The notes under the pieces were generated by a model, which saw only the letters and a program-made list of their open reading frames with translations, was not told where the DNA came from and made no database searches. A stretch of DNA of 34,987 nt from Saprospiraceae bacterium. Lineage in GTDB: Bacteria; Bacteroidota; Bacteroidia; Chitinophagales; Saprospiraceae. The position numbers and the translations under genes are program-made. Each line of letters opens with the position of its first letter. The stretch's first letter is position 1. Below are positions 9,967 to 16,937 of this stretch, piece after piece. The DNA lies in the NCBI GenBank assembly GCA_020627965.1, contig JAHDFX010000042.1:1-34987 (forward strand), written 5' to 3'.

Positions 9967-10431
9967 ATGAGAACGATATTATTGATGCTGTTGTTTACAG
10001 CAATGTTATTTGCCGCCTGTGATGCCCCCAAAGAACCAGTTTTTCAATCTTTAAAAAATGTAAAAGTAAGTTCTGTTGGAATAACGAATGGACTGACTGT
10101 AAATTTAGCTGGTGAAGCCGTTTTTAATAATCCAAATCCTATAGGAGTAGATGTATCTGGAATGGATATAGATGTTTTTGTTAATGGTAAAAAAGTTTCT
10201 GAAGTTCATCAGAATCTGACGGCTGCAATGGAAGGCAATGCCGACTTTACGCTTCCGCTAAATTTCAAAATTCCGTTAAAAGACATTATCAATGATGTCA
10301 AAGGCGGCTTGATTAAAGACTTATTGAAAAAGAAAAAAGTAGACATCAAACTGGATGGAACGATTAAGGTGAAAATGGGCGGAGTAGATGTAAAAGTTCC
10401 TTTTGATTATGAAGAAGTACATGAAATCTGA
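9967..10431 (+). CDS. LEA14-like (WHy-domain) lipoprotein
   Basis: A 154-aa lipoprotein. The ATG at 9967 starts a lipoprotein signal ending FAAC (C18); longer in-frame starts would bury this signal and run into the divergent gene. The mature part resembles LEA type 2 proteins (LEA14-like desiccation domain): a FNNPNPIGVDVSGMDIDVFVNGK stretch near residue 57, typical of the NPNP motif of that fold, followed by a basic KDLLKKKKVDIKLDG stretch. Such domains are single beta-sandwiches linked with stress tolerance; the actual role here is unknown. It is followed after 13 nt by a second lipoprotein gene, probably in one operon. Confidence 0.8.
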   Translation: MRTILLMLLFTAMLFAACDAPKEPVFQSLKNVKVSSVGITNGLTVNLAGEAVFNNPNPIGVDVSGMDIDVFVNGKKVSEVHQNLTAAMEGNADFTLPLNFKIPLKDIINDVKGGLIKDLLKKKKVDIKLDGTIKVKMGGVDVKVPFDYEEVHEI

Positions 10432-10444
10432 AAATAAAAATTTG

Positions 10445-11380
10445 ATGAAAGGCTATATATATTTGTTGTTATCAGGCATCTTACTTTTTGCTGCTTGCAA
10501 AGAAAAACTGACCCCAGAAGAATTAGCTGCACAAGAAGCTTATATTGCTTTACTGGAAGGCTATCAGTTCCCATATAAATTAAACCGTCCTGCTGTTACT
10601 TATAAACTACCAGCAATATTAAGAGAAGTATCAGGGTTGGCAATGACAACGACGGAAGAGCTTGCCTGTGTGCAAGATGAACGAGGTATTATTTTTATTT
10701 ATGATACAGAATTAAAAGAGGTCAACAGGCGTATCAGCTTTGCAAAAGATGGCGATTATGAAGGTTTAGCCATTTCAGGAGCAGATGCTTTTGTATTGCG
10801 TGATGATGGGGATATATATCATGTACCGGGTTTTGATACAGCCCTACCGGGTAAGGAGAAATACAAAAGCCTGCTCGGCAAGAAGAATAACACTAAAAGT
10901 ATAGCTTATCAAGCTACTGAAAAAAGACTTTTAATTGCTTGTAAAGATGGCAAAGGAACCAGCACTGACTTTCGTGAACAAATGGCAATTTTTGCTTACA
11001 ATATTGACAGTAATACTGTAGCCGACTCTGTTTGGTATTCCATTGATAGTGATAAAGTAAAACACTATTGCAAATTTACCAAAATAGAAGAACCACAAGA
11101 AGAGTATCCCGAATTTTATAGCAAAGCAGTGAAAAGCTTTCCTATCTTTCCATCTGCTCTGGCAGTACACCCCAAAACCAATAATATTTATATCGTTTCA
11201 GGGGTCGGGTACTTCCTGTTTGTCTTAACCCCTGATAACAAATTAATATTTATGACCCGAATTAAGAAAAGCCTGCATCCACAAATTGAAGGGATGGCTT
11301 TTAAGAAAGATGGAACATTATTTCTGGCTTCAGAAGGAAAAGAAACGCCGGGTGTCGTGCATGAATTCAAGCACAATTAA
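10445..11380 (+). CDS. SdiA-regulated-domain-like lipoprotein
   Basis: With the ATG at 10445 this is a 311-aa lipoprotein (MKGYIYLLLSGILLFAAC, lipid on C18). The frame is open from 10403 and has an ATG at 10421, but those starts spoil the signal. The body resembles SdiA-regulated domain proteins (beta-propeller-like): REVSGLAMT, IFIYDTELKEV, DGDYEGLAIS, AFVLRDDGDIYHV and, near the end, HPQIEGMAFKKDGTLFLASEGK. Its substrate or ligand is unknown. The start lies 13 nt after the LEA14-like stop, so the two are likely co-transcribed. It converges on ferritin with an 11-nt gap and no visible terminator. Confidence 0.82.
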   Translation: MKGYIYLLLSGILLFAACKEKLTPEELAAQEAYIALLEGYQFPYKLNRPAVTYKLPAILREVSGLAMTTTEELACVQDERGIIFIYDTELKEVNRRISFAKDGDYEGLAISGADAFVLRDDGDIYHVPGFDTALPGKEKYKSLLGKKNNTKSIAYQATEKRLLIACKDGKGTSTDFREQMAIFAYNIDSNTVADSVWYSIDSDKVKHYCKFTKIEEPQEEYPEFYSKAVKSFPIFPSALAVHPKTNNIYIVSGVGYFLFVLTPDNKLIFMTRIKKSLHPQIEGMAFKKDGTLFLASEGKETPGVVHEFKHN

Positions 11381-11391
11381 ACTAACTTTCC

Positions 11392-11919
11392 TTACGCATC
11401 TCCTTCTGCTGCTTCTTTTTTCAGTTCCGCAGCATTGATAGCATTAATCTCTTTATCAATGTAATACAGAGTCATTGGGCTATCACCTATAAGTTTGATT
11501 TTATCCAGAATAGAACGCATTAAATTTTCCTCTTCACGTTGCTCTGTAATGTACCACTGTAAAAAATTGTCTGTCGTAAAATCATTTTCTTCTTTAGCAA
11601 TAGCCATAAGCTCATAAATAGACTTGGACACCTTCTGCTCATGCGCATAGACCATCTCAAACATCTTCTGTGAAGATTCAAATGTGTGTGGAACTTGAGC
11701 TATAGCAGGCGTCAGTGCATGTGCGCCAACATCGCTCATATATTCAAAGATACGCAGCATATGTTCACGCTCTTCGTCAGACTGCCGACGCATAAAACTC
11801 GTACAGCCTTCCAAACCCTGGTCGTCACACCAAGCCGACATGGATAAGTATAAAAACGAAGCATATCCCTCCAAGCTAATTTGCCTGTTCAATGCATCAG
11901 TCATTTTTTTTGAAATCAT
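11392..11919 (-). CDS. ftnA: Bacterial non-heme ferritin
   Basis: A 175-aa ferritin of normal length that oxidises Fe(II) and stores iron as a 24-subunit cytoplasmic shell. All ferroxidase ligands expected for FtnA-type proteins are present: E17, E50 and H53 (EEREHM), E94, Q127 and E130 (TEQREEEN). It is preceded on the same strand, 106 nt upstream, by a small Cys/Lys-rich protein gene. The leader (11920-11985) is AT-rich with repeated TGTAC words, but I could not assign a Fur or other iron-responsive site. There is no heme ligand of the bacterioferritin type. Confidence 0.95.
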   Translation of the reverse strand: MISKKMTDALNRQISLEGYASFLYLSMSAWCDDQGLEGCTSFMRRQSDEEREHMLRIFEYMSDVGAHALTPAIAQVPHTFESSQKMFEMVYAHEQKVSKSIYELMAIAKEENDFTTDNFLQWYITEQREEENLMRSILDKIKLIGDSPMTLYYIDKEINAINAAELKKEAAEGDA

Positions 11920-12025
11920 AGTATGATATTATGTACAATTACTTATTATGTAAACAGTACATTACAACAGTAAAAAACCAATAAAGGTTGAAAATAATTA
12001 GAATGTATTTTTCAGAAGCTATTTC

Positions 12026-12196
12026 TCATCCCTTATTACCCGGACAACGCCCACAACGCTTCCCTTTCTTATATTTCTTACAACATTTTTTCTTAAGCTT
12101 CTTTCCTTGTACAATGGCAAGTGGAAAAGGTAATACTACAGCAGAGGGGTTTTCAGGGTTGAAATGTCGCTTATCAGTAAGAGAATATTTGTTCAT
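12026..12196 (-). CDS. Small Cys/Lys-rich protein of unknown function
   Basis: A 56-aa protein starting MNKYSLTDKRHFNPENPSAV and ending in a very basic, cysteine-rich tail with CC, then a single Cys, then CGRCPG. The ATG at 12196 is preferred because the protein-like sequence begins there; the frame extends 17 codons further upstream. Similar short proteins with a CCxKYKKxxxxCxxCP-type tail are, to my recollection, common in Bacteroidota, but I know no function. Four cysteines in a lysine-rich tail suggest metal or nucleic-acid binding (inference). It lies just upstream of ferritin on the same strand, which hints at an iron link without proving it. Confidence 0.6.
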   Translation of the reverse strand: MNKYSLTDKRHFNPENPSAVVLPFPLAIVQGKKLKKKCCKKYKKGKRCGRCPGNKG

Positions 12197-12267
12197 TTTA
12201 CTAAGACTAATTCTAAATAGACTACAAAGTAAATGTTTTTTATGCAAATTTCATAATTCAATGACTT

Positions 12268-12456
12268 CTAAATCACAGGAATATTGAAATAGAAACCAAT
12301 CCCATTATCCTCAACTACGAATACGTACATACCCCGAGCTTTTACTATATTGTATCCTAAGATGTGGAGATTGCTTTTTTCGGCTAACTTATTAAAATAC
12401 TCTAATGCTTTCACAGGAGATTCAAAAAAATAAAATTCATTTTTCAGATTTTTTAT
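12268..12456 (-). pseudogene. Short protein-like reading frame without a start codon
   Basis: The minus strand from 12456 is open for 62 codons with very protein-like content: NEFYFFESPVKALEYFNKL, then a stretch with NLHILGYNIVKARGMY, ending DNGIGFYFNIPVI. No ATG, GTG or TTG start is available: the in-frame stop TAA sits at 12460-12462 and an ATA stands where Met would fit (12454-12456). The frame begins within 14 nt of a dispersed repeat (12470-12529), so the 5' end was probably lost when the repeat arrived. It could also be a small gene using a rare start. I do not recognise the family. Confidence 0.45.
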
Positions 12457-12469
12457 AATTTATTGATCG

Positions 12470-12529
12470 TCAAATGACATCAGGTCTTAAACGAATGCGG
12501 AACATTCTCAATATCAATACGGAGTATTG
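12470..12529 (+). repeat. Dispersed 60-bp palindromic repeat, copy 1
   Basis: These 60 nt match 16060-16119 at 58 of 60 positions. The unit holds two short hairpins in a row: GAATG-CGGAA-CATTC (degenerate in this copy) and CAATAC-GGA-GTATTG. The repeat ends 21 nt before the start of the MBL-Rieske gene, so it may lie in that gene's leader. Confidence 0.85.
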
Positions 12530-12550
12530 ACATTATTTATACCTATTATT

Positions 12551-14110
12551 ATGAAAATTACATACTTAGGACATGCTGGTTTTCTGGTTGAAACTGCTAA
12601 TTTTGTTGTTGTTATAGATCCCTGGCTTTCGCCAAATGGTGCTTTTGATAGCGGATGGTTCCAGTTTCCCTGCAATCATCATCTGCTAGAACTATTAAAT
12701 ACTAAGCTTAGTATTCCTAATATAGAAAAATATATTTATATCAGTCACGAACACAAAGATCATTTTGATATATGGACACTTAAAAAGCTCAATACAGAAG
12801 ATTGTTCCTTTCTTATACCTGAATTTCGCCGACCTGTTTTATATGATTTGATTGAGCAGATTTCGACAAAAAAAGTTGAACTTTGCCCTTCAGATACACG
12901 AATTGATATTTTAGGAGGTTACATTAAAATATATGCAGAAGATAGTGAATTGAACAGAGATTCTGCTATACTAGTCGCTACAGAAGCTAAGCGTTTTTTG
13001 AATATTAATGACTGCAAATTGCATGATCGCTTAGCAAAGATATGCATGGAAGAAGGAAAAATTGATGTTTTTGCAGCTCAGTACTCAGGAGCCACCTGGC
13101 ATCCGGTCTGTTATGATTATCCCGAAAAGACTTATCAGCGAATTTCCAGAAAAAAGATGTTTTCTAAATTTGAAGCAACGGCCAGAGCCATAGAAACAGT
13201 ACAGCCTAAGATGTATTTGCCCTCTGCTGGTCCACCTTGCTTTCTTGACCCGGCATTAATCCATATCAATTTTGAACCTGTCAATATATTTCCAAGAACA
13301 GCCCAATTGGCAGCTTATCTTGAACAAAGACTGAATAATAAAGCACTCAAGGTACCTGATATGATGCCGGGAGATAGCCTGAATGTTGATGATTTGAGTT
13401 GGAAAAAAGTTTCAAAAGACCGTGTAAATGAGGATAATTTTGAGGACTATGTAAAAGCCTATGCAAATCGTTACTCAGCTTATTTCAAAGCACGCCACAA
13501 AACTTATACAAGGGATAAGATCGACAAGATTCAAGAACGTCTGATCGGGGAATTGACACGCAAACTTAAGCAGTTTAGCCTTAGCGAACAAATAGACCGA
13601 CCATTCTATCTACAATTTAAAGACCACGAAAACTCCATTATCAAGGTTGATTTTCAGCAAAAAACAGTATCGGCAGTTTCCGGTATTGCTGAAGGAGACC
13701 ATTACAAAATGTCGGCTACTTCCTACGAATTGGAACGTGTACTTGACGGACACCTGACCTGGGAAGATTTTTCGCTTACCTTTAGAATGAGCCTTAATCG
13801 TGAGCCAGATGTTTATCAAACCATTATGCAAGGTTTTCTGATATTGGAAGCGGAAGACCTAGAGCCTTTTTGTAGCCATATTCTAGCTTTAGAAAACAAT
13901 CAGGAAAGAATTATTGTAGAAGCTGGCGGTTGTCGATACTCGGTAGATAAACTGTGTCCGCATCAGGGAGCAGATTTATCACAGGGCTGGATTGAGGAAG
14001 ACCGCTATTTGGTTTGTCCTCGTCATCGTTGGCGTTTCGATCTGTATAATGACGGAGTTTGTATAGATAATGCAGGCACTGTCAATTGTGTGCCGTTAGA
14101 GGAAGATTAA
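12551..14110 (+). CDS. Metallo-beta-lactamase-fold protein fused to a C-terminal Rieske [2Fe-2S] domain
   Basis: A 519-aa cytoplasmic protein without a signal peptide. The N-terminal domain is an UlaG-like metallo-beta-lactamase fold: YLGHAGFLVET, VIDPWL and the metal motif HEHKDH (66-71). A middle region of about 200 residues follows. The last 60 residues are a Rieske ferredoxin domain with C469-P-H471 and C489-P-R-H492, the expected CxH/CxxH cluster ligands. The same two folds occur in CMP-Neu5Ac hydroxylase (Cmah), but there the Rieske domain is N-terminal; here the order is reversed. A redox or hydroxylation role on a sugar or nucleotide-sugar is possible but only inference. The start at 12551 is chosen because LGHAG sits at the usual place; the frame also opens at a TTG at 12527 inside the repeat. 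The gene converges with the next one, stop codons one base apart. Confidence 0.85.
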   Translation: MKITYLGHAGFLVETANFVVVIDPWLSPNGAFDSGWFQFPCNHHLLELLNTKLSIPNIEKYIYISHEHKDHFDIWTLKKLNTEDCSFLIPEFRRPVLYDLIEQISTKKVELCPSDTRIDILGGYIKIYAEDSELNRDSAILVATEAKRFLNINDCKLHDRLAKICMEEGKIDVFAAQYSGATWHPVCYDYPEKTYQRISRKKMFSKFEATARAIETVQPKMYLPSAGPPCFLDPALIHINFEPVNIFPRTAQLAAYLEQRLNNKALKVPDMMPGDSLNVDDLSWKKVSKDRVNEDNFEDYVKAYANRYSAYFKARHKTYTRDKIDKIQERLIGELTRKLKQFSLSEQIDRPFYLQFKDHENSIIKVDFQQKTVSAVSGIAEGDHYKMSATSYELERVLDGHLTWEDFSLTFRMSLNREPDVYQTIMQGFLILEAEDLEPFCSHILALENNQERIIVEAGGCRYSVDKLCPHQGADLSQGWIEEDRYLVCPRHRWRFDLYNDGVCIDNAGTVNCVPLEED

Positions 14111-14111
14111 A

Positions 14112-14843
14112 TCATTGTATAATAACCCGTCCTTCCAACTCAGCATCTACAGGTTCTTTCTGTTCCGAAATATATTCAAGTATAGCATCTCTGAACAATT
14201 TACCTAATTCATGGTGCTTTTTATCAGCCAGAAAAAACAGATTATCACCACCATTGGCCAGATAATCAGAAATGCCGACTTTATACATTTTATCATTATC
14301 TATCGGCTGACCACCAATAGTCATATCTACTGTTTCTCCATTGCTAATGGTATGCCTGACATGCCAGCTTACCGGCCAGCCCCCCTTTTCTGCCATGACT
14401 TTAAATAATTTTGGCAATTCATTCCCTTCGACTTCCACTACCACAAGCATATTATCAAAAGGCATCAATTCAAATACTTTACTACGTGTAATATCTCCGG
14501 CAGGCAAAACAGGAATTCTTAGCCCACCAGTATTGGTCACCGTAAAATCAATAGGCGCACCATGGTATTTTTCGCATTGCTTATGAATCAGATCACTAAC
14601 AAAATTACCTAATGTAGATTCAGGATCTCCTTTGGTCAGGTCTTTAGCAGTCTGACCTATTACCTGATTCATTTCAGCTTCAAGTTGTTCCTTGTAAGGC
14701 AGTATCATCCTAGTCATATCAACATCCGCTACAGATAGTGTGTCGCTGCGATGATAAGTAGTTTCTGTTCCTAATAAATGGATACGAGGCTGGCAAGAAA
14801 TAGCCAGTATAATAAAACTGCAAAGGGCAATTAATCTGGTCAT
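14112..14843 (-). CDS. Stand-alone 5'-nucleotidase C-terminal-domain lipoprotein
   Basis: A 243-aa lipoprotein (signal ending AISC, C17) consisting only of the substrate-binding C-terminal domain of UshA-type 5'-nucleotidases. Family signatures present: ESTLGNFVSD (75-84), NTGGLR (104-109), GDITRSKVFELMPFDN (116-131) and DYLANGGD near 198-205. The metallophosphatase half that carries the catalytic metals is absent, and no gene for it is in the window. In many Bacteroidota the two halves are separate genes, usually adjacent. This protein probably acts in the periplasm or on the membrane with a partner encoded elsewhere. It lies 11 nt after a DUF7935-like gene, probably in one operon. Confidence 0.88.
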   Translation of the reverse strand: MTRLIALCSFIILAISCQPRIHLLGTETTYHRSDTLSVADVDMTRMILPYKEQLEAEMNQVIGQTAKDLTKGDPESTLGNFVSDLIHKQCEKYHGAPIDFTVTNTGGLRIPVLPAGDITRSKVFELMPFDNMLVVVEVEGNELPKLFKVMAEKGGWPVSWHVRHTISNGETVDMTIGGQPIDNDKMYKVGISDYLANGGDNLFFLADKKHHELGKLFRDAILEYISEQKEPVDAELEGRVIIQ

Positions 14844-14854
14844 TTGATAATAAT

Positions 14855-15376
14855 TTATAGTATGTTGCTAACTTCCTTATTGATGGCTATACGGGCTTTA
14901 TCTAAACCTGTAACACCACGTTCATTGAGGAATTTAAATATAGCCCGACTGTATTCCAAGCCTGATGTGCCTTTAGGCGTTTCGCTGGCTACATGATTAA
15001 TCATATTGATGGTATCATTTTTTGCCAGATTAAGAATTTGCCAAAGTTCTGGTGACACGTATATCTGCTGTGCTACATTATGCTCAAATTCCTGCTGAAT
15101 AGCTATCTGTAAGGCAATTTGTAAGTCGGATGCCGTCATACTATTGGTTCGTATACGCAATATAAGATTTGGCAATGAAATTCGCTCACATAAAACTGCC
15201 AGACGCTCATAAGCCTGCAAACGCAATGGAAGTGTGATTTTGCGGTGTCCTGCTTTAAAGTCAAATATCTGAGATTTTTCTTCTGATTTGAAATATTGGC
15301 GTAGCATCAGATATACCGTCAGAAAAACGATAAAAGCGGGAATAGTGTATTTTAAAATTTCAAGAACTGCAGTCAT
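14855..15376 (-). CDS. Single-pass membrane protein, DUF7935-like
   Basis: A 173-aa protein with one N-terminal membrane helix (IPAFIVFLTVYLML) followed by a charged cytoplasmic part: LRLQAYERLAVLCERISLPNLILRIR, then EFEHNVAQQIYVSPELW and a helical C-terminus. This matches a conserved Bacteroidota family I associate with DUF7935; its function is unknown. The ATG at 15376 is chosen because the helix follows at once; the frame stays open 56 codons further upstream, but that part is composition noise over an intergenic hairpin. It probably forms an operon with the 5'-nucleotidase C-domain gene downstream. Confidence 0.75.
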   Translation of the reverse strand: MTAVLEILKYTIPAFIVFLTVYLMLRQYFKSEEKSQIFDFKAGHRKITLPLRLQAYERLAVLCERISLPNLILRIRTNSMTASDLQIALQIAIQQEFEHNVAQQIYVSPELWQILNLAKNDTINMINHVASETPKGTSGLEYSRAIFKFLNERGVTGLDKARIAINKEVSNIL

Positions 15377-15467
15377 AGTCTTTTTTTGTAAAACAAAATA
15401 GAGTGCAAATTTATTTAAATACTGGTAAATACAACGAATATCGCTTGAAAAGATACCAGATTCTTGA

Positions 15468-15482
15468 CAATGCTTCGCATTG
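15468..15482. repeat. Short palindrome CAATGC-TTC-GCATTG
   Basis: A 6-bp stem and 3-nt loop with the same architecture and nearly the same stem letters as the hairpins of the 60-bp repeat. It lies between divergent genes and may be a degenerate relative of that repeat. Confidence 0.5.
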
Positions 15483-15570
15483 GGTTGAGAGACTAGTGTT
15501 TTAATGCGAATGGTTTGTAAAAAACTTACAGAGAGTATTGTCAACTATAGCAGGTTTGAAGTAAAGTTCG

Positions 15571-15578
15571 TAACTTTG
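15571..15578 (+). promoter_or_regulatory. Possible -7 element of the Fe-S carrier gene
   Basis: TAACTTTG matches TAnnTTTG and lies 23 nt before ATG 15602. TTTG at 15555-15558 is too close for a -33 element, so only the -7 match is claimed. Confidence 0.45.
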
Positions 15579-15601
15579 TTATTCTATAAAGATTCTAACA
15601 T

Positions 15602-15949
15602 ATGAAAGATACAACAACCGTAGCGCCACTTAATCTTACAGATGGAGCGGTGAAACAATTAACACGCATCATGGAAGAAAAGAACGTACCAACTAATCAT
15701 GGGCTCAGAGTAGGCGTGAAAGGTGGAGGATGTTCTGGTTTCACTTACATTTTAGGATTTGACCTTAAGAAAGATAATGATGATGAATTTGAAATTAAAG
15801 GCATGCGAGTTTTTATGAACAAAGCCCATGCGATTTATTTATTAGGTATGGAGGTCGATTTTTTGGATGGTTTGAATAACAGAGGGTTCACCTTCAATAA
15901 TCCCAATGCTACAGATACCTGTGGTTGTGGAACTTCTTTTTCGGCTTAA
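15602..15949 (+). CDS. A-type iron-sulfur carrier protein (IscA/SufA/ErpA family)
   Basis: A 115-aa protein of full family length that carries Fe-S clusters or iron to target apoproteins in the cytoplasm. The three conserved cysteines are present: C44 in GGGCSGF, and C107 and C109 in CGCG near the C-terminus. It stands alone, with no suf or isc genes in the window, as A-type carriers often do in Bacteroidota; ErpA, IscA and SufA cannot be separated by eye. Seven nucleotides after its stop begins a MITE-like element, and after that a strong terminator. The nearby ferritin and Rieske genes are also iron proteins, though no shared regulatory site was found. Confidence 0.93.
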   Translation: MKDTTTVAPLNLTDGAVKQLTRIMEEKNVPTNHGLRVGVKGGGCSGFTYILGFDLKKDNDDEFEIKGMRVFMNKAHAIYLLGMEVDFLDGLNNRGFTFNNPNATDTCGCGTSFSA

Positions 15950-15956
15950 ATACTCA

Positions 15957-16119
15957 CAATACTCCGTATTGGTTTTTGCTTTTATCAGTCAAATGTAAAT
16001 CGACATAAAGCTCATACATCCAGTACATTGACAATCAGAATATTCGCTTTATTTTTTCCTCAAATGACATTAGGTCTTAAACGAATGCGGAGCATTCTCA
16101 ATATCAATACGGAGTATTG
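15957..16119. mobile_element. MITE-like 163-bp element with palindromic ends and a 6-bp direct repeat
   Basis: The left end CAATACTCCGTATTG (15957-15971) is the exact reverse complement of the right end CAATACGGAGTATTG (16105-16119), and TACTCA lies directly outside both (15951-15956 and 16120-16125), as a target duplication would. The interior has no credible gene. The right 60 bp is shared with 12470-12529. It could be a non-autonomous IS derivative or a REP-like element. It sits between the Fe-S carrier gene and its terminator. Confidence 0.6.
16060..16119 (+). repeat. Dispersed 60-bp palindromic repeat, copy 2
   Basis: 58 of 60 bases equal copy 1 (12470-12529). Here both hairpins are perfect: GAATGC-GGA-GCATTC (16083-16097) and CAATAC-GGA-GTATTG (16105-16119). 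It forms the right end of the MITE-like element. Confidence 0.85.
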
Positions 16120-16138
16120 TACTCAAGTACAAGGCATA

Positions 16139-16177
16139 AAAAAATCCCGTTTATCAATTTGATAAACGGGATTTTTT
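16139..16177. terminator. Bidirectional intrinsic terminator
   Basis: Arms 16139-16156 and 16160-16177 form an 18-bp stem (core ATCCCGTTTATCA) with a 3-nt loop. A-runs on the left and T-runs on the right give a U-tract in both directions. It serves the Fe-S carrier gene on the plus strand and the T9SS protein gene on the minus strand. Confidence 0.9.
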
Positions 16178-16199
16178 ATATAACGAAAGAAAGATGTTA

Positions 16200-16664
16200 T
16201 CATCTGGTATTTTTAACGAAACGTATCGTTCTGACCGTTTCATTAGCGGTAAGTCTTATCAAATAAGTGCCAGGTTGTAATCTGTCTACATCCATCACAA
16301 TTTGATGGGAGCCAGCATACTTATCACCTTCAAAAACATTCAACACATTTTGACCAAGCATATTTAATACTCTTACTTTAACAACTGCATGCTCATCAAG
16401 CTTAAAATCTATAAAAGCTCTGTTACTTGAAGGATTTGGATATACTGTTAAGTCATCAAATAAACCTTCTTCTTCCATATCAAACAGAGGATTATTCATG
16501 TTTGAAAGGATAAAGTCGAGTGTAACTGCTTCTATTTCTGACATATAGTCAACAAACAGTTCTTGCCTATTATCATCTGAAGTCATTGGTAACGGGGCTG
16601 CCTGTATCAGGTTGACTGTCAGTATTAAAGCTAATATTATAATTGTAGAACGAACTTTTTTCAT
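16200..16664 (-). CDS. Small secreted protein with T9SS type A sorting domain
   Basis: A 154-aa protein with a Sec signal (about residues 1-22), a short acidic stretch of about 45 residues, and then a complete T9SS type A sorting domain from about residue 73: VYPNPSSN, VKVRVLNMLGQ and LQPGTYLIRLT. Almost the whole mature protein is the sorting tail, so its cargo part is minimal and no activity can be assigned. It may be a small surface peptide, or what remains of a longer cargo gene. It ends at a strong bidirectional terminator. Confidence 0.85.
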   Translation of the reverse strand: MKKVRSTIIILALILTVNLIQAAPLPMTSDDNRQELFVDYMSEIEAVTLDFILSNMNNPLFDMEEEGLFDDLTVYPNPSSNRAFIDFKLDEHAVVKVRVLNMLGQNVLNVFEGDKYAGSHQIVMDVDRLQPGTYLIRLTANETVRTIRFVKNTR

Positions 16665-16792
16665 ATCTTATTTACATTAAAGGGTTAACAATCCACAAAC
16701 CTGTTACAATTCTAAAGATGCAATTTTTATTGCTCTAAAGCAAATTTTTAACTTAACATTTAGATTTTGCCCGACAGTGTTTCATTTCAAGT

Positions 16793-16843
16793 AAAAAAAA
16801 CAAACTGCCCGCCAATTTTCTACATTTAATTGACGAGCAGTTT
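16793..16843 (-). terminator. Intrinsic terminator of the starch-binding-like repeat gene
   Basis: On the minus strand, arms 16828-16843 and 16802-16817 pair over 16 bp with two G-U pairs. A run of eight U (16793-16800) follows. Confidence 0.75.
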
Positions 16844-16937
16844 ATACAAATCGTTGCCTCAGTCTATCAAATTTAGCCAACAAAATTAGCTAAACAACTG
16901 ATTATGAGCCTTATATTTGAATTTAAATTTTAAACAT

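Noticed and set aside
11988-12287. 99-codon plus-strand open frame
   Set aside because: It is the antisense shadow of the small Cys/Lys-rich gene, with no signal or recognisable motif.
12367-12529. A second complete MITE ending with repeat copy 1
   Set aside because: At the expected left end there is no CAATACTCCGTATTG, and similarity to the other copy stops at 12470.
12527-12550. TTG start for the MBL-Rieske gene
   Set aside because: It lies inside the dispersed repeat; the ATG at 12551 places the LGHAG motif at the usual N-terminal position.
15377-15544. 56-codon extension of the DUF7935-like gene
   Set aside because: The extension crosses a palindromic intergenic region and has no family-like sequence; the membrane helix starts right after ATG 15376.
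12470-16119. CRISPR array suggested by the 60-bp repeat pair
   Set aside because: Only two copies 3.6 kb apart, with no regular spacers and no cas genes.
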